From assembly GCA_002099365.1 (NCBI GenBank), contig MSED01000003.1:2418001-2482000 (forward strand): DNA of 64,000 bases, read 5' to 3'. The DNA comes from Phialophora verrucosa. Lineage: Eukaryota; Ascomycota; Eurotiomycetes; Chaetothyriales; Herpotrichiellaceae. Shown here in pieces: positions 1 through 9,253 of this stretch. The notes beneath the pieces were generated by a model that did no database searches, had not been told where the DNA came from, and was given only the letters and a program-made list of their open reading frames with translations. The stretch's first letter is position 1, and the number at the start of each line of letters is the position of its first letter. A program made the translations under genes and the position numbers.

Positions 1-117
1 TGTTGTGCCCCCAATGATGTCAGCACGTCGAGATCCGAGGAAGAAAACAGCAGGAACAAAACAGCGACCAGGCGCTGCTGATGAGGATATCGATCGTGTG
101 AAAAGTGCGGCTCCTAC

Positions 118-1240
118 CTTCATTGATGTGACTCTCAACCATGACGCCCATGATTCCCTCCTCTCCGTTCTCGATTTGGTCGGCTAGCACCTTCGCGACG
201 CGCGGCTGGTTCTTATGCTGCTTCTCGCTGTTCCCGTGGCTGCAATCGACCATCAGCCGCTCGTTAAGACCCTTCTTCCGCAACGCTTCCTTCGCCTTCG
301 ATATCGACTCGGCATCGTAGTTCGTCCCGGTAGTCCCTCCCCGCAGGATGACGAAACAGTCCTCATTCCCCACGGTGCCGACAATGGCTACGACGCCGGG
401 CTTCGTCACGGACAGAAAATGATGCGGATGTCTCACTGCGCCAATGGCATCGATCGCCACGCCCAACGTCCCGTCCGTGCCGTTTTTGAACCCCACGGGA
501 AAGGATAGGCCGCTGGCCAGTTCGCGATGTAATTGACTCTCCGTCGTCCGGGCGCCCACGGCTCCAATGCTCAGCAGATCAGCCAGGAACTGCGGACTGA
601 TTGTATCGAGCATTTCACTCGCGAGGGGCATGCCCTTGGACGTGAGATCCACGAATAGCTGGCGGCTGAGCCTCAGCCCTTTATTTATCAAGAACGACCC
701 GTCGATTTCGGGGTCGTTGATCAGCCCTTTCCACCCGACGGTTGTGCGCGGCTTCTCGAGATACGATCTCATCACGATGACGAGTTCATCTTGGTATTTC
801 GCCTTCATCTTGAGGAGTCGGTCGCAGTATTCGAGCGCAGAGGCCGGGTCGTGGATCGAGCACGGCCCGATGATGACGAGTAGCCGCCGCAGGGGGTCCG
901 TGTCTTGCACGACAGCGACACAGTCATTTCGGCCGGCTAGCACTGTCGCTTTCGATTGGGGAGTCTGCGGGATTTCGTGTTGGAGGAGGTCCGGTGGCGT
1001 GAGCGGGTTGTAGCCACTGACTGTGCACGCCGTCTCGAGTCAGTACGTCGAGCATGGGTAGGATAGAACGGTGATTGACAAGACATACTCCGCCAGTCTT
1101 CTGAAGACTCTTTGTTACCGACATGCGGGTTCGTAATGTAGTAGGACTATTCGGCGCAATGCGGTCGATGAGTCAGTCACATTTGCCCGACGGATCTTTC
1201 TCTGGGTTGACTTTGCTAGGGCTAAGGCACTTACAGCCAT
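118..1240 (-). CDS. ARO3: DAHP synthase, ARO3-type, 3' end beyond window
   Basis: 3-Deoxy-D-arabino-heptulosonate-7-phosphate synthase condenses phosphoenolpyruvate and erythrose 4-phosphate, the first step of the shikimate pathway. I read exon 1 as 1235-1240 (only ATG GCT, then GTAAGT), exon 2 as 1089-1146 and exon 3 as 118-1020. The joined N-terminus reads MASYYITNPHVGNK, then EDWRISGYNPLTPPDLLQHE, which fits the phenylalanine-sensitive ARO3 class better than ARO4. Family blocks present include IGPCSIHD, EKPRTTVGWKG, GARTTESQLHRE, GFKNGTDG and DCSHGNS. The visible part is 322 residues. At 117 an intron opens (GTAGGAG) after HINEG; a branch-like CTGAC lies at the extreme left and the acceptor is outside the window, so the last 40 or so residues are missing. 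Gene identity is very sure; the six-base first exon and the feedback class are less so. Confidence 0.93.
1169..1175. promoter_or_regulatory. TGAGTCA, Gcn4/CpcA-like motif in ARO3 intron 1
   Basis: The near-palindrome TGAGTCA matches the consensus bound by Gcn4/CpcA bZIP activators of cross-pathway amino-acid control, and DAHP synthase genes are known targets in other fungi. Here it lies inside intron 1, about 65 bases past the start codon, and overlaps the likely branch site, so it could be a splicing signal only. Confidence 0.25.
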
Positions 1241-1854
1241 GTCTGGGTGCAATTGTTGCGCAGAAATAGGACGCCGCAGCCCGAATCGAAGCTGTCCAAC
1301 GGTGCTGCTTTATGACTGTGACACGAGGGAAAATGCGGAGAGCGGTCAAAATTTATTTCGCGGAGAAGCTCTGATTGATCTGATCTGCTCGTGAGCTGGG
1401 CGGGCCTGGACTGTCGGTGCCTTGCATGACGCATGTCGTTTGTGGCAGGCCTGATTGGCGGATTCCGGAGAACACACCAGCCGCGAACCCAGAACGAGTC
1501 TGGAGTGAGTGAGATGTACGAGGTAACGAGGCGCGCAAGAAGGACAAGAGGGACAAGCTTGATCTCATTCCGCTTCTTTGGGTCTTGTGCAATCTAATGA
1601 TATCCTCTAGACGCTGTGTACAGCACCAGCCTGTGCTCCATCAGGTCTGAGGATCAATGGCGTAGCCTCATATCCACATCTCTAGGGGGACAGCTCGTCC
1701 CATCTCTATCTCGAGCTCCCACTCCACTCCTCGTTCTTGTCCTGGGCCTATCCTGCTCACGCACCGTTTGTCTGTGGTGCCAGGGACGACGCGTCGTGAA
1801 ACAAATCAATCATGCACCCAGCCGACCATGCTTGCGTAGGGGACTGTAACACCG
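1241..1854. other. Intergenic: ARO3 promoter and GDB1 3' region
   Basis: Both neighbours are on the minus strand, so this stretch must hold the 3' UTR of GDB1 and the promoter and 5' UTR of ARO3. The short open frames here look like no known protein and have no supporting splice structure. Confidence 0.7.
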
Positions 1855-4800
1855 TTAGCGGTCGGTATGGAAAAGATCACGCATGGCTCTACTCACCGAG
1901 TCACCGCAGAACGACCCGTTCTTGTTGGTCAGTTCTGTCAACCCCTTCCAAGGACTTTCCTTGATGGCTTGTTTGCAGCCCGCAAGACGTCTTGTCACCT
2001 GCTGGAACGATTCCAACATCCCAGCCGAATCGGACCGTCGCTGAAGATCAAAGTAAAGCAGGGCTCGCAGAAAGAACCCGGTTGGCCACAGCCACTCCGG
2101 TCCTTGATGGTAGTTTCTTCCTTTGGATGTGGCAAAGTCCGTCGAATCTTCGGAATTGTTGTAATACGGTCGATAGTTCAGGTCCGACGGATCCAGTGTC
2201 GCCATTCCCGTTGGACCTCGAAGGACGTCATCCGCCACCTTCAGGGCGTGAAGAGCCCGCTGGGGCGTAAACAAATCTGGGGCAACAACCATGGCAATCG
2301 GAAAATTGGGTCGCAGCTGGTAGTCTTCGTATTCTTTGCCCGACCGATACAGATCCTTGTAGATGCCCCGCCGATTGATAATCCGGGGGTCGACATCGTC
2401 CTCGATGTCGTCTTTGGGATCCAACGGGATCCAGTAGCACTTCTCAAAGTTGGCTTTGATACGGTCGGCCCAGTCCACGAAGGAGATTTCCTCGCCTGTC
2501 TCGGTCTTGACTCCGGACCACTGGTACTGTCCTGCCTGATGGAGGCCAGCGACCCATCTTATGGCGCTATAGTGAAGCCCGGTGATTTCGACGGCAGCTC
2601 CATCCCGAGGAGTCCCCGGCACTCCTTTACTGCCAGCACGTTCACTTTCACCCATCTTGTCCATCCACGTGCCACAGTTCCATTGGCTGCCACCAAAAAT
2701 AATACCCGTCGACCAGTCTACGTGCACGTCAATCTGGAACCCTTCGGGTCTCATTTGCATGTCGAGTTCAGGACCGGCATTGTACTCTCTGAAAGATAGC
2801 CCGGACGCGTGCCGCTGGAGAATTTCTTGGATGATTTCTTCGACGGTCGATTCTTGTGAGTATGCCCGCGGATCGTCCCAAGGGAACCAGGTGTCATCGT
2901 AAGGCAAGAACCGACGTGGGACCTTCATCTTTAAGATTCCGGCTCCATCAGGCGCAATCTTCGAATAGTCTTGAATGTTTTGCAGGAAGAACCAAGGCGA
3001 ATCTCGTGAATTGTATCTCGGAGCTGCGCCGCTGCTCAGCAGATTCGGGATCAAGCCGTGCTTTAAAACGCTGCCGAATGCTTTGATGTGCTCCTTTGCT
3101 TCGTCGAACCGGCCTGTACACAGGAACAAGCCACGCAAGGAAATAAAGACATCTCGGCCCCAACACCTTGCCCAGGATACAGCAAAGTGCGGCAATCCGG
3201 CAGCCAGTGACGGCACCCGCTTGTCAGGCCACAATGACGCAGACTTGACATATCCAGTCTGTTGAATGCTGACTAGAGCCAGACTTTGTAGAAAATTCTG
3301 CCCGTGCTGAATGTTCGGACTCATCAGCTCGATGGCTCTCTTGACTGCCGCGTTGTAGGCAATCTGGCAGATGAGAGCGAAGTAACGTGGCAAAAGGAAG
3401 CTTGGTATGGTCCGAACTGCGTCGAAGCGCTCTTTCAGCCACTGCGCGGGCTTGAGCAGTCTAGAGAAGCCTTCCTGTTTCGAGATTCTCTCCATGCGTC
3501 CGACCAGGAAATCTAGGGCCCACTGCCCTTGACGGAGATGATTGCACAGCGGGTGACCGAGATCATTGCGTCTGACAATTGGCTCAATAACGCTCCACCA
3601 GCCCTGAAGACCAGCATAAACCAAGGGGCCATAGCCAGGGATGTTATAGACACCATCACGGCCATCACTGAGATCACGCTCTTCGGCATCCGACCGGTAG
3701 AGAACAAAGTTCATGTCGATGAGGTCAAGTTCGCCAAAAGCCTCATCAGTACCGCTGGAAATGAACGCTCCGAGACCCTGAGAGTGCTCGGCAGAAGGAA
3801 CCCAGGTCTCAAAGAGTGCGATTGAACCAGGCGGGAAGAAGTCGGCCACGGTAATGGTGGTATCACCATTCTCGTTAGAAATGGTGCTGCCCTTGATGTT
3901 TCTGACTCGTGCCGGCAAACCGACGAGGTACTCGCTGTCTTCGACGGCAGTCTTCTTCGCTTGCTCACTTTGGTCAACTTCGAGAACCCAAGCACCGAGA
4001 GGCCGTACTTTGGTACCTGCCAAGTGGACGGGGCTAAGGCCACCGTTTCCATTCCCATAACCGGGGAATGCGGTGTGGGCAATCAGGAAGTAGCCTTTTC
4101 GAGAGTCTGGATGAACTCGATGGAGTGTGATGAGTTCGCCTTCGTGATGCAGGAAGGTTTCGTCGTATCCATCCTTGCCCATCATAGTGTGGATGTGGTT
4201 CATCAATTTCTTGACGCCGGCTATGCCTCCCTCACCAGCACCGGTGTGAACTTCACCCTCTGAGCTGATCGAGGTGTACTTGCGGTCCTCGTGCACGATC
4301 TCGACAAGCTTTGGATAGATCTCGTCGAAACCCATGACGCTGCCTGTGGCACATGCGCACATATTGACCAATGCAGCCGTGGGGAGAGTGTCTCGGGCAT
4401 CTCTTTTTTGAGCTGGCATCTCATTGTCATGGGTGCAATCCATAAACAGGGCGTGAACGGGAGACTCTCTGATGTGCTTGACGACCTCCTTGGTCCGTGG
4501 ACCACCGCCATTAACAAGGTTATCCGTAGGCTTGTTTGCTGATCTTGAGGGTACGTTGATCTCGAAACTGCCAATAGGTCGACCGCAGTGGCGATGCACG
4601 ATCCGGCTCAATTCTTGCGTGCTCCAGGCTTGCATAGCTTCACGAATGAGGGCGCTCAGTCCCAGACGCTTCACGAAAACATAATCCATCTCCTCGTTGC
4701 CAGTAAACAGCTCGGCGAAGACAGCCAGGTTGGGCTGGACTTTCCGTGCTTCATCCAGCAGATACTCGGCGACATGGATTGGGGTGGAATGACAATTGTC

Positions 4801-6468
4801 GATGCGGAAAGCTGTGAAGTACTTGGCCATCAGCCGAACGTACTTCGTCATATGTTCCCAGAGGTAAGGGTTATCCTCAGGACCTTTGCCGTATCTCAGT
4901 TTGACACAATCACTCCAGGGAATGAGTTCTCTTCTGAGGTAAGGCCGCCAGTCTGGACCAGCGTTGTCCTTCATGGCATCAGCTGCCCAGATCCAGCCGT
5001 TGACGGCCAGGGACAAAGCTCGTGGGTTGTGCTTCGCGGTGGCCTCGTTTTGGGGTAGCCGTACAAAATACGTTTCTATCAGCGGGTTCTCTTTGGTGAT
5101 AGGCCCCAGTCTGGGGCCATTGGGGTCCAGTCTGGTGTACTGGAGTCTGCCTCTTGTCTGCTCTATGATGGCAGTGGAGTCCTCATTGAACTCTTGGTAG
5201 AAAGGGGCGTTCAACTCATTGATGATGGATGTTATCTCATCTGTTGCTGCGTTCGTGTTCGCCCCGTTTTCGAAGCGTCCGAATAGGCCAGTCAGAATAG
5301 CAGCACCGATTTCAGGGTTGACCTTCCGTGAGAAGCGGCCATCAATGCGAAGACCATTGAGCATGCCCTTGTCATGGAGGAAAGCCGCCTTTTGACGAAG
5401 ATTCCAGGACTTGAGTGTGTCGAGCCCACCACCAATGGCATTTTCAAAACCCTCAGGAGGGAGTCTGACAGCACCTCTCTTCCAGGCATCAATCGTCGCC
5501 TCAGTATCGGCCTTGACGTCGCAGACGAAGTATTCCCAGAGACGAGTCTTTTCGATGACGTGAGTTTTGATACCTTCCACGGCCCTGTTCAGATCATCGA
5601 CATTCTTGAAATCTGTCGGGAATCCAAGCGACTCGAGGTTGTCACTATACTCGAGGAGACAGTCGTTTATTTCCAGGGCAGACTGCAGCCATGGGGCAGT
5701 CTCGACGTTGTAGCCTGCTTCAGGATGTTCCTCCAACCACTTGCTGTTGTTGGCCGTGTGATTGAACACGACATCCGTCAGTCCAAGAAGTTCGTGTTCT
5801 TCCTCCATGGACTTGATCATCTTTGCAACGTCGTCCTCGCCTCCGGGAAAGAGTACCGGATCAAAGGCCAGCTGATCATACAGACTGTATGGGGAGTTGG
5901 ACTCGCCTCTAATCTGCAGTGGTGTGAAATGAACCATGTTGTAACCTCTTGCACTGATTCCCCTGAGATGTTTGTCCCAGTCTTCAGGATAGTTGCCCAT
6001 GAATTTCGAGACTACCGAGAAAATGCCCAAAGCATCAAGAGGCAATGTGCCGCCACCCAGGTGCAGTTTGGGCTCGATGTCGACATAGTAGGTAGGAGTG
6101 CGGGTAGGCTTAGGAGGCTCCACATCAGCGGTAGAGAACTCAGGAAGAGGAGTGTAAGTGGTGTAAAAGGAGAATGCGCCGGCGGAGGTGATGGGGATGT
6201 CAATCTCGAGAGTCAGATTGAAATCCGGACGCAGCTTGAACTCGTGGTACCGGTTCCGATCGAAGGGCTGATTATTGAGTGGAAAATTGACCCAGAGACT
6301 GCCCTGGCGACATATCGAGCTGGTACCTTCAATGGCAAACCTCAAGTAGTAGGGTGGCTCGGTCGGCGCAGGCAGGTAGATGTACTCATGTGGCACATCT
6401 GGAGCTCCGGCATCGGTCAGAGGCAGATGGTACACCTGACGGGTACTCTGGTGAGTTTTGGGAGGCAT
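1855..6468 (-). CDS. GDB1: Glycogen debranching enzyme
   Basis: This is a bifunctional cytosolic enzyme of glycogen breakdown: a 4-alpha-glucanotransferase moves maltotriosyl units from branch stubs and an amylo-1,6-glucosidase removes the remaining glucose. One uninterrupted frame encodes 1537 residues, the usual family length. I start at the first ATG (MPPKTHQS); the frame stays open six codons further up but has no ATG there. The N-terminal GH13-like half carries FRIDNCHSTP near residue 555, FAELFTGNEEMDY near 587 and DCTHDNEMP near 681, supplying the expected Asp, Glu and Asp. The C-terminal glucosidase half has WARCWGRDVFISLRG near 1106 and DVHVDWSTG..GGSQWNCGTW near 1250. No break or intron is seen. 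Large antisense open frames here are shadows. Confidence 0.97.
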   Translation of the reverse strand: MPPKTHQSTRQVYHLPLTDAGAPDVPHEYIYLPAPTEPPYYLRFAIEGTSSICRQGSLWVNFPLNNQPFDRNRYHEFKLRPDFNLTLEIDIPITSAGAFSFYTTYTPLPEFSTADVEPPKPTRTPTYYVDIEPKLHLGGGTLPLDALGIFSVVSKFMGNYPEDWDKHLRGISARGYNMVHFTPLQIRGESNSPYSLYDQLAFDPVLFPGGEDDVAKMIKSMEEEHELLGLTDVVFNHTANNSKWLEEHPEAGYNVETAPWLQSALEINDCLLEYSDNLESLGFPTDFKNVDDLNRAVEGIKTHVIEKTRLWEYFVCDVKADTEATIDAWKRGAVRLPPEGFENAIGGGLDTLKSWNLRQKAAFLHDKGMLNGLRIDGRFSRKVNPEIGAAILTGLFGRFENGANTNAATDEITSIINELNAPFYQEFNEDSTAIIEQTRGRLQYTRLDPNGPRLGPITKENPLIETYFVRLPQNEATAKHNPRALSLAVNGWIWAADAMKDNAGPDWRPYLRRELIPWSDCVKLRYGKGPEDNPYLWEHMTKYVRLMAKYFTAFRIDNCHSTPIHVAEYLLDEARKVQPNLAVFAELFTGNEEMDYVFVKRLGLSALIREAMQAWSTQELSRIVHRHCGRPIGSFEINVPSRSANKPTDNLVNGGGPRTKEVVKHIRESPVHALFMDCTHDNEMPAQKRDARDTLPTAALVNMCACATGSVMGFDEIYPKLVEIVHEDRKYTSISSEGEVHTGAGEGGIAGVKKLMNHIHTMMGKDGYDETFLHHEGELITLHRVHPDSRKGYFLIAHTAFPGYGNGNGGLSPVHLAGTKVRPLGAWVLEVDQSEQAKKTAVEDSEYLVGLPARVRNIKGSTISNENGDTTITVADFFPPGSIALFETWVPSAEHSQGLGAFISSGTDEAFGELDLIDMNFVLYRSDAEERDLSDGRDGVYNIPGYGPLVYAGLQGWWSVIEPIVRRNDLGHPLCNHLRQGQWALDFLVGRMERISKQEGFSRLLKPAQWLKERFDAVRTIPSFLLPRYFALICQIAYNAAVKRAIELMSPNIQHGQNFLQSLALVSIQQTGYVKSASLWPDKRVPSLAAGLPHFAVSWARCWGRDVFISLRGLFLCTGRFDEAKEHIKAFGSVLKHGLIPNLLSSGAAPRYNSRDSPWFFLQNIQDYSKIAPDGAGILKMKVPRRFLPYDDTWFPWDDPRAYSQESTVEEIIQEILQRHASGLSFREYNAGPELDMQMRPEGFQIDVHVDWSTGIIFGGSQWNCGTWMDKMGESERAGSKGVPGTPRDGAAVEITGLHYSAIRWVAGLHQAGQYQWSGVKTETGEEISFVDWADRIKANFEKCYWIPLDPKDDIEDDVDPRIINRRGIYKDLYRSGKEYEDYQLRPNFPIAMVVAPDLFTPQRALHALKVADDVLRGPTGMATLDPSDLNYRPYYNNSEDSTDFATSKGRNYHQGPEWLWPTGFFLRALLYFDLQRRSDSAGMLESFQQVTRRLAGCKQAIKESPWKGLTELTNKNGSFCGDSVSRAMRDLFHTDR

Positions 6469-8717
6469 GTTCCTGGCTCGAGGCAAGACTGAGGTGGGCT
6501 TGGGGTGGAGTTCTGTCGAGTTGCTATTCTATTGCTGCATTGTCGGCCACCGCTTCAATCCCAATCTGAAAGCGGAACAAGGTGGAAGTGCAGGCTGGTA
6601 ACAATGATGCTCAAAGGATGCGTATCAAAAGACTGAAAAGTAATAGGAATACACGAGGGGGGTACCAGAAGCTGCTAAAGAGTATGGTCGCTCACCGAAA
6701 GATGGGGTGAGAAAGCAGAAAAGAATATTCAGCATCTGGTGCTTTGAAGCTCATGACGACCCTTTGAGGAAAGCGCCAATCGAGCAGCGACAGCGAGGCA
6801 GGAGCTTTGAAAGCGGGAAGGAGACAGCTAGCCCGCGTGGGAAAGTTCACCCCACGGCAGGCACGGTCTCTTGTGTGGTACAAACCAGATTTTGAGCTCT
6901 CTCTGGGCGTTCAATGGGCGATTCGACATGGAAAAGTTCACGTCAGGCGCGTTCCTGCATCCCACTTCGCCCGTCCGGCTTCTCTTCCAGCACAAGAAAC
7001 GGAGAAAATTCCAAGGTTACCGGGCGAATAGCGGGGAGCGAATCAAGTTTTGAGGTGCTAACCGTGCCTAGGACACGCCCTAGCTGCGGGTGCTTATCGT
7101 TAGGCGGAGGGGCCGCACAAATCGTTCGCGAAATCTCACCGCGTCAGTGGCTGACTTGGAGCCGCAAGAAGAGACTGACGAGAGAACTCCTTCAGAACTG
7201 TCGTCGGCATTCACGATCGCAGTTATCCTCCTGGCAACATGGATTTCCGTAGAACGGTCCCAACAAACACCTTTGCTGTGTCGAACCCCTTCAACGCAAC
7301 TCGCTGTAAGTCCCCGCGGGGTCTCAAAACGCATACCGACATCGATCTGCACGTCCTGGCGATCGAGCCACATGGTATCCAGAGTAAGCTTCATCGTGAC
7401 CGACGAGTACAGCACCAAGTACTAGCCCCGAGCCGCATGAGTTCGTCGTACTACCAGTATTTCAATCTTCCATTCTCTCAACAGAGAACTACAGCGACAT
7501 AATCCTGACGAGATAGAAATGTGGGCGGGGGGGTGTGGGATGCCGGTGAAATGGCGTGATGAGACAAGCTGGCTTTCAGAAAGTTTTTCTGGAAAGGGCG
7601 CTCTTTTCTCGTGTTTGCTGATCTGTCGAGCAAGCAACGCTTCAATCAACCTACATGGTCTTCAATCGCTTCATGTACTTCTGAACCCGTCGTGCGGAAA
7701 TGTCTTGAGGGAGATGCGCAGTAGTTGCGATTTCGTTGCAGACTGAGAGCCGGTGAGGTTACCTTGGGTATTAAATCGACAACTGAACGGACTTTCACAT
7801 GCCAACGAAGCGATTTCCTGGGACAACAAGTTTGGTGGAAATGTCCTGTTGTACTTTCCCAGGTGTTGTGTATCGCCAGAGGGAAATCATAGATATCAAA
7901 AGTCGAGTTTATTCCAACCTTGAGATATATCTTTACCACTGAACATGCTCGACTCTAGCCACAGAGAAAACTATAGCCGGTGGGCTTCTTGGTGGGCGTT
8001 GACGATGCGGCGAGTTGACATCATCAATAGGCGAATCGTTCAAATCTGGGGTACTACCCTTAGCGCATCTCCATGGGGACAATCGGAACAATTGATCCAA
8101 GCAACGTTTCCAAGCCATGGATCCTTTACTCGTCTGAGTACTCCAAAAAAGTCTGCTGAAAATCCATCTTAGCAGGTGCCTTGTACAGCTTTTCACAACA
8201 GGTCTCTATGTAGTGACTGTAAGGCAGACAAGACGCAGACCTGAATGCCCAGCCTTCTTAGCCTCCAATTCGATTCGACGAGGCTGTTTCTGTTACGTCT
8301 AACTTTGATCTTACTCCTCCTTCTCCAGGCTTGAAACGCATTTTCTCTCCGCACGTGTGACCATCAGAGGGATTTTCACTGTCTGGGCGCTATGATGTAA
8401 GTTTCCGATTCCAAGGAATAAACCTGTAGTACCGCAAGTCAACACATTAAAAGGCTGATAGATGGGTCACCGTCGAGCTCGGGTTCTCACATTTATTCCC
8501 TCCACACCTCCACCACGACCACGTGCACAGCTCGCCAATAATCTTGTTTCTCTCATTGTCCCTGCCTCGCACTCTCGCATATCCAGTAACTGCGCGTAAG
8601 AGGAGTTTGGTTTATTGGGCTCTGCGGGCGAGGTGCATTGTCCCGCGGTTTCTTGTGCTAGTCGCGAAAACGCCGGTATCTGTACGAGTACTCAAAAGCA
8701 GAACGTCATCAGAACAA
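6469..8717. other. Intergenic, divergent promoters of GDB1 and the DUF3602 gene
   Basis: This 2.2 kb stretch separates the start of GDB1 (minus) from the next gene (plus), so it holds two promoters and 5' UTRs. Open frames of up to 112 codons occur on both strands around 7.1-7.4 kb, but they overlap each other in opposite directions and resemble nothing I know. I see no RNA gene. Confidence 0.6.
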
Positions 8718-9253
8718 ATGACGAACGAAACGGTAACATACGGCCGTGGTGGAGCTGGTCAGTGCAAATCATCGTGACCATGAGATGCGAATCCTAATCT
8801 TTCGATCAGGCAATGTCACCACCAAAGACCGCAGGTCGCCTGCTTTCAAGCCTCAGACCACGCCCACCTTAAAAACGCACGTGTACACCACTGGTCGTGG
8901 TGGAACCGGCAACATGGCCAAGCTGGATGATCCAGAGGAGGCAAGACGCGCTCAAGATGTTGATGTACCCGGAATTACGATTCCAGAAAATGTCTACCAC
9001 ACCGGCAGAGGTAGGTTTGGCCACTTTAGTCCTCGTATGTCGTCTGTAGCACAGCCATACTGATCATTCCTCCATGACAGGTGGCGCAGCCAACTTATAC
9101 AAGCCCACCGAAGCGGAGCAAAGGGAAGCGCGCGCCCATAATGAGAAAGTGCGATCAGACTCGTTCAGCAAGGACCGGAGTGGTATCCGCGCATTTGCGG
9201 ATAAGGCAAAGGACAGCTTGAGCGGCAAGAATACGAGTAATGGGGAGAAATAA
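8718..9253 (+). CDS. Small DUF3602 protein (Par32-like glycine-rich repeats)
   Basis: Three exons, 8718-8757, 8810-9010 and 9081-9253, join to a 137-residue protein. Introns have GTCAGT and GTAGGT donors and end in GATCAG and ATGACAG. The family signature, Y/H-x-G-R-G-G-x-G-N, occurs three times: TYGRGGAGN at the N-terminus, YTTGRGGTGN in the middle and YHTGRGGAAN near the C-terminus, with each intron cutting inside a repeat. This spacing is characteristic of the fungal DUF3602 family, which includes yeast Par32, a TORC1-linked regulator of ammonium transporters. The small single-unit members like this one have no established function. The rest is polar and likely disordered. The family call is firm; any role in nitrogen signalling is inference from Par32 only. 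Confidence 0.85.

Noticed and set aside
1867..2799. Open frame of 310 codons on the plus strand
   Set aside because: It is antisense to the C-terminal glucosidase part of GDB1 and has no recognisable product.
5374..6492. Open frame of 372 codons on the plus strand
   Set aside because: It lies fully antisense to GDB1, whose protein is highly conserved; the translation has no domain. Shadow frame.
8523..8777. Frame of 84 codons overlapping the DUF3602 start
   Set aside because: Its product has no family features, while the frame starting at 8718 splices to a complete DUF3602 protein.
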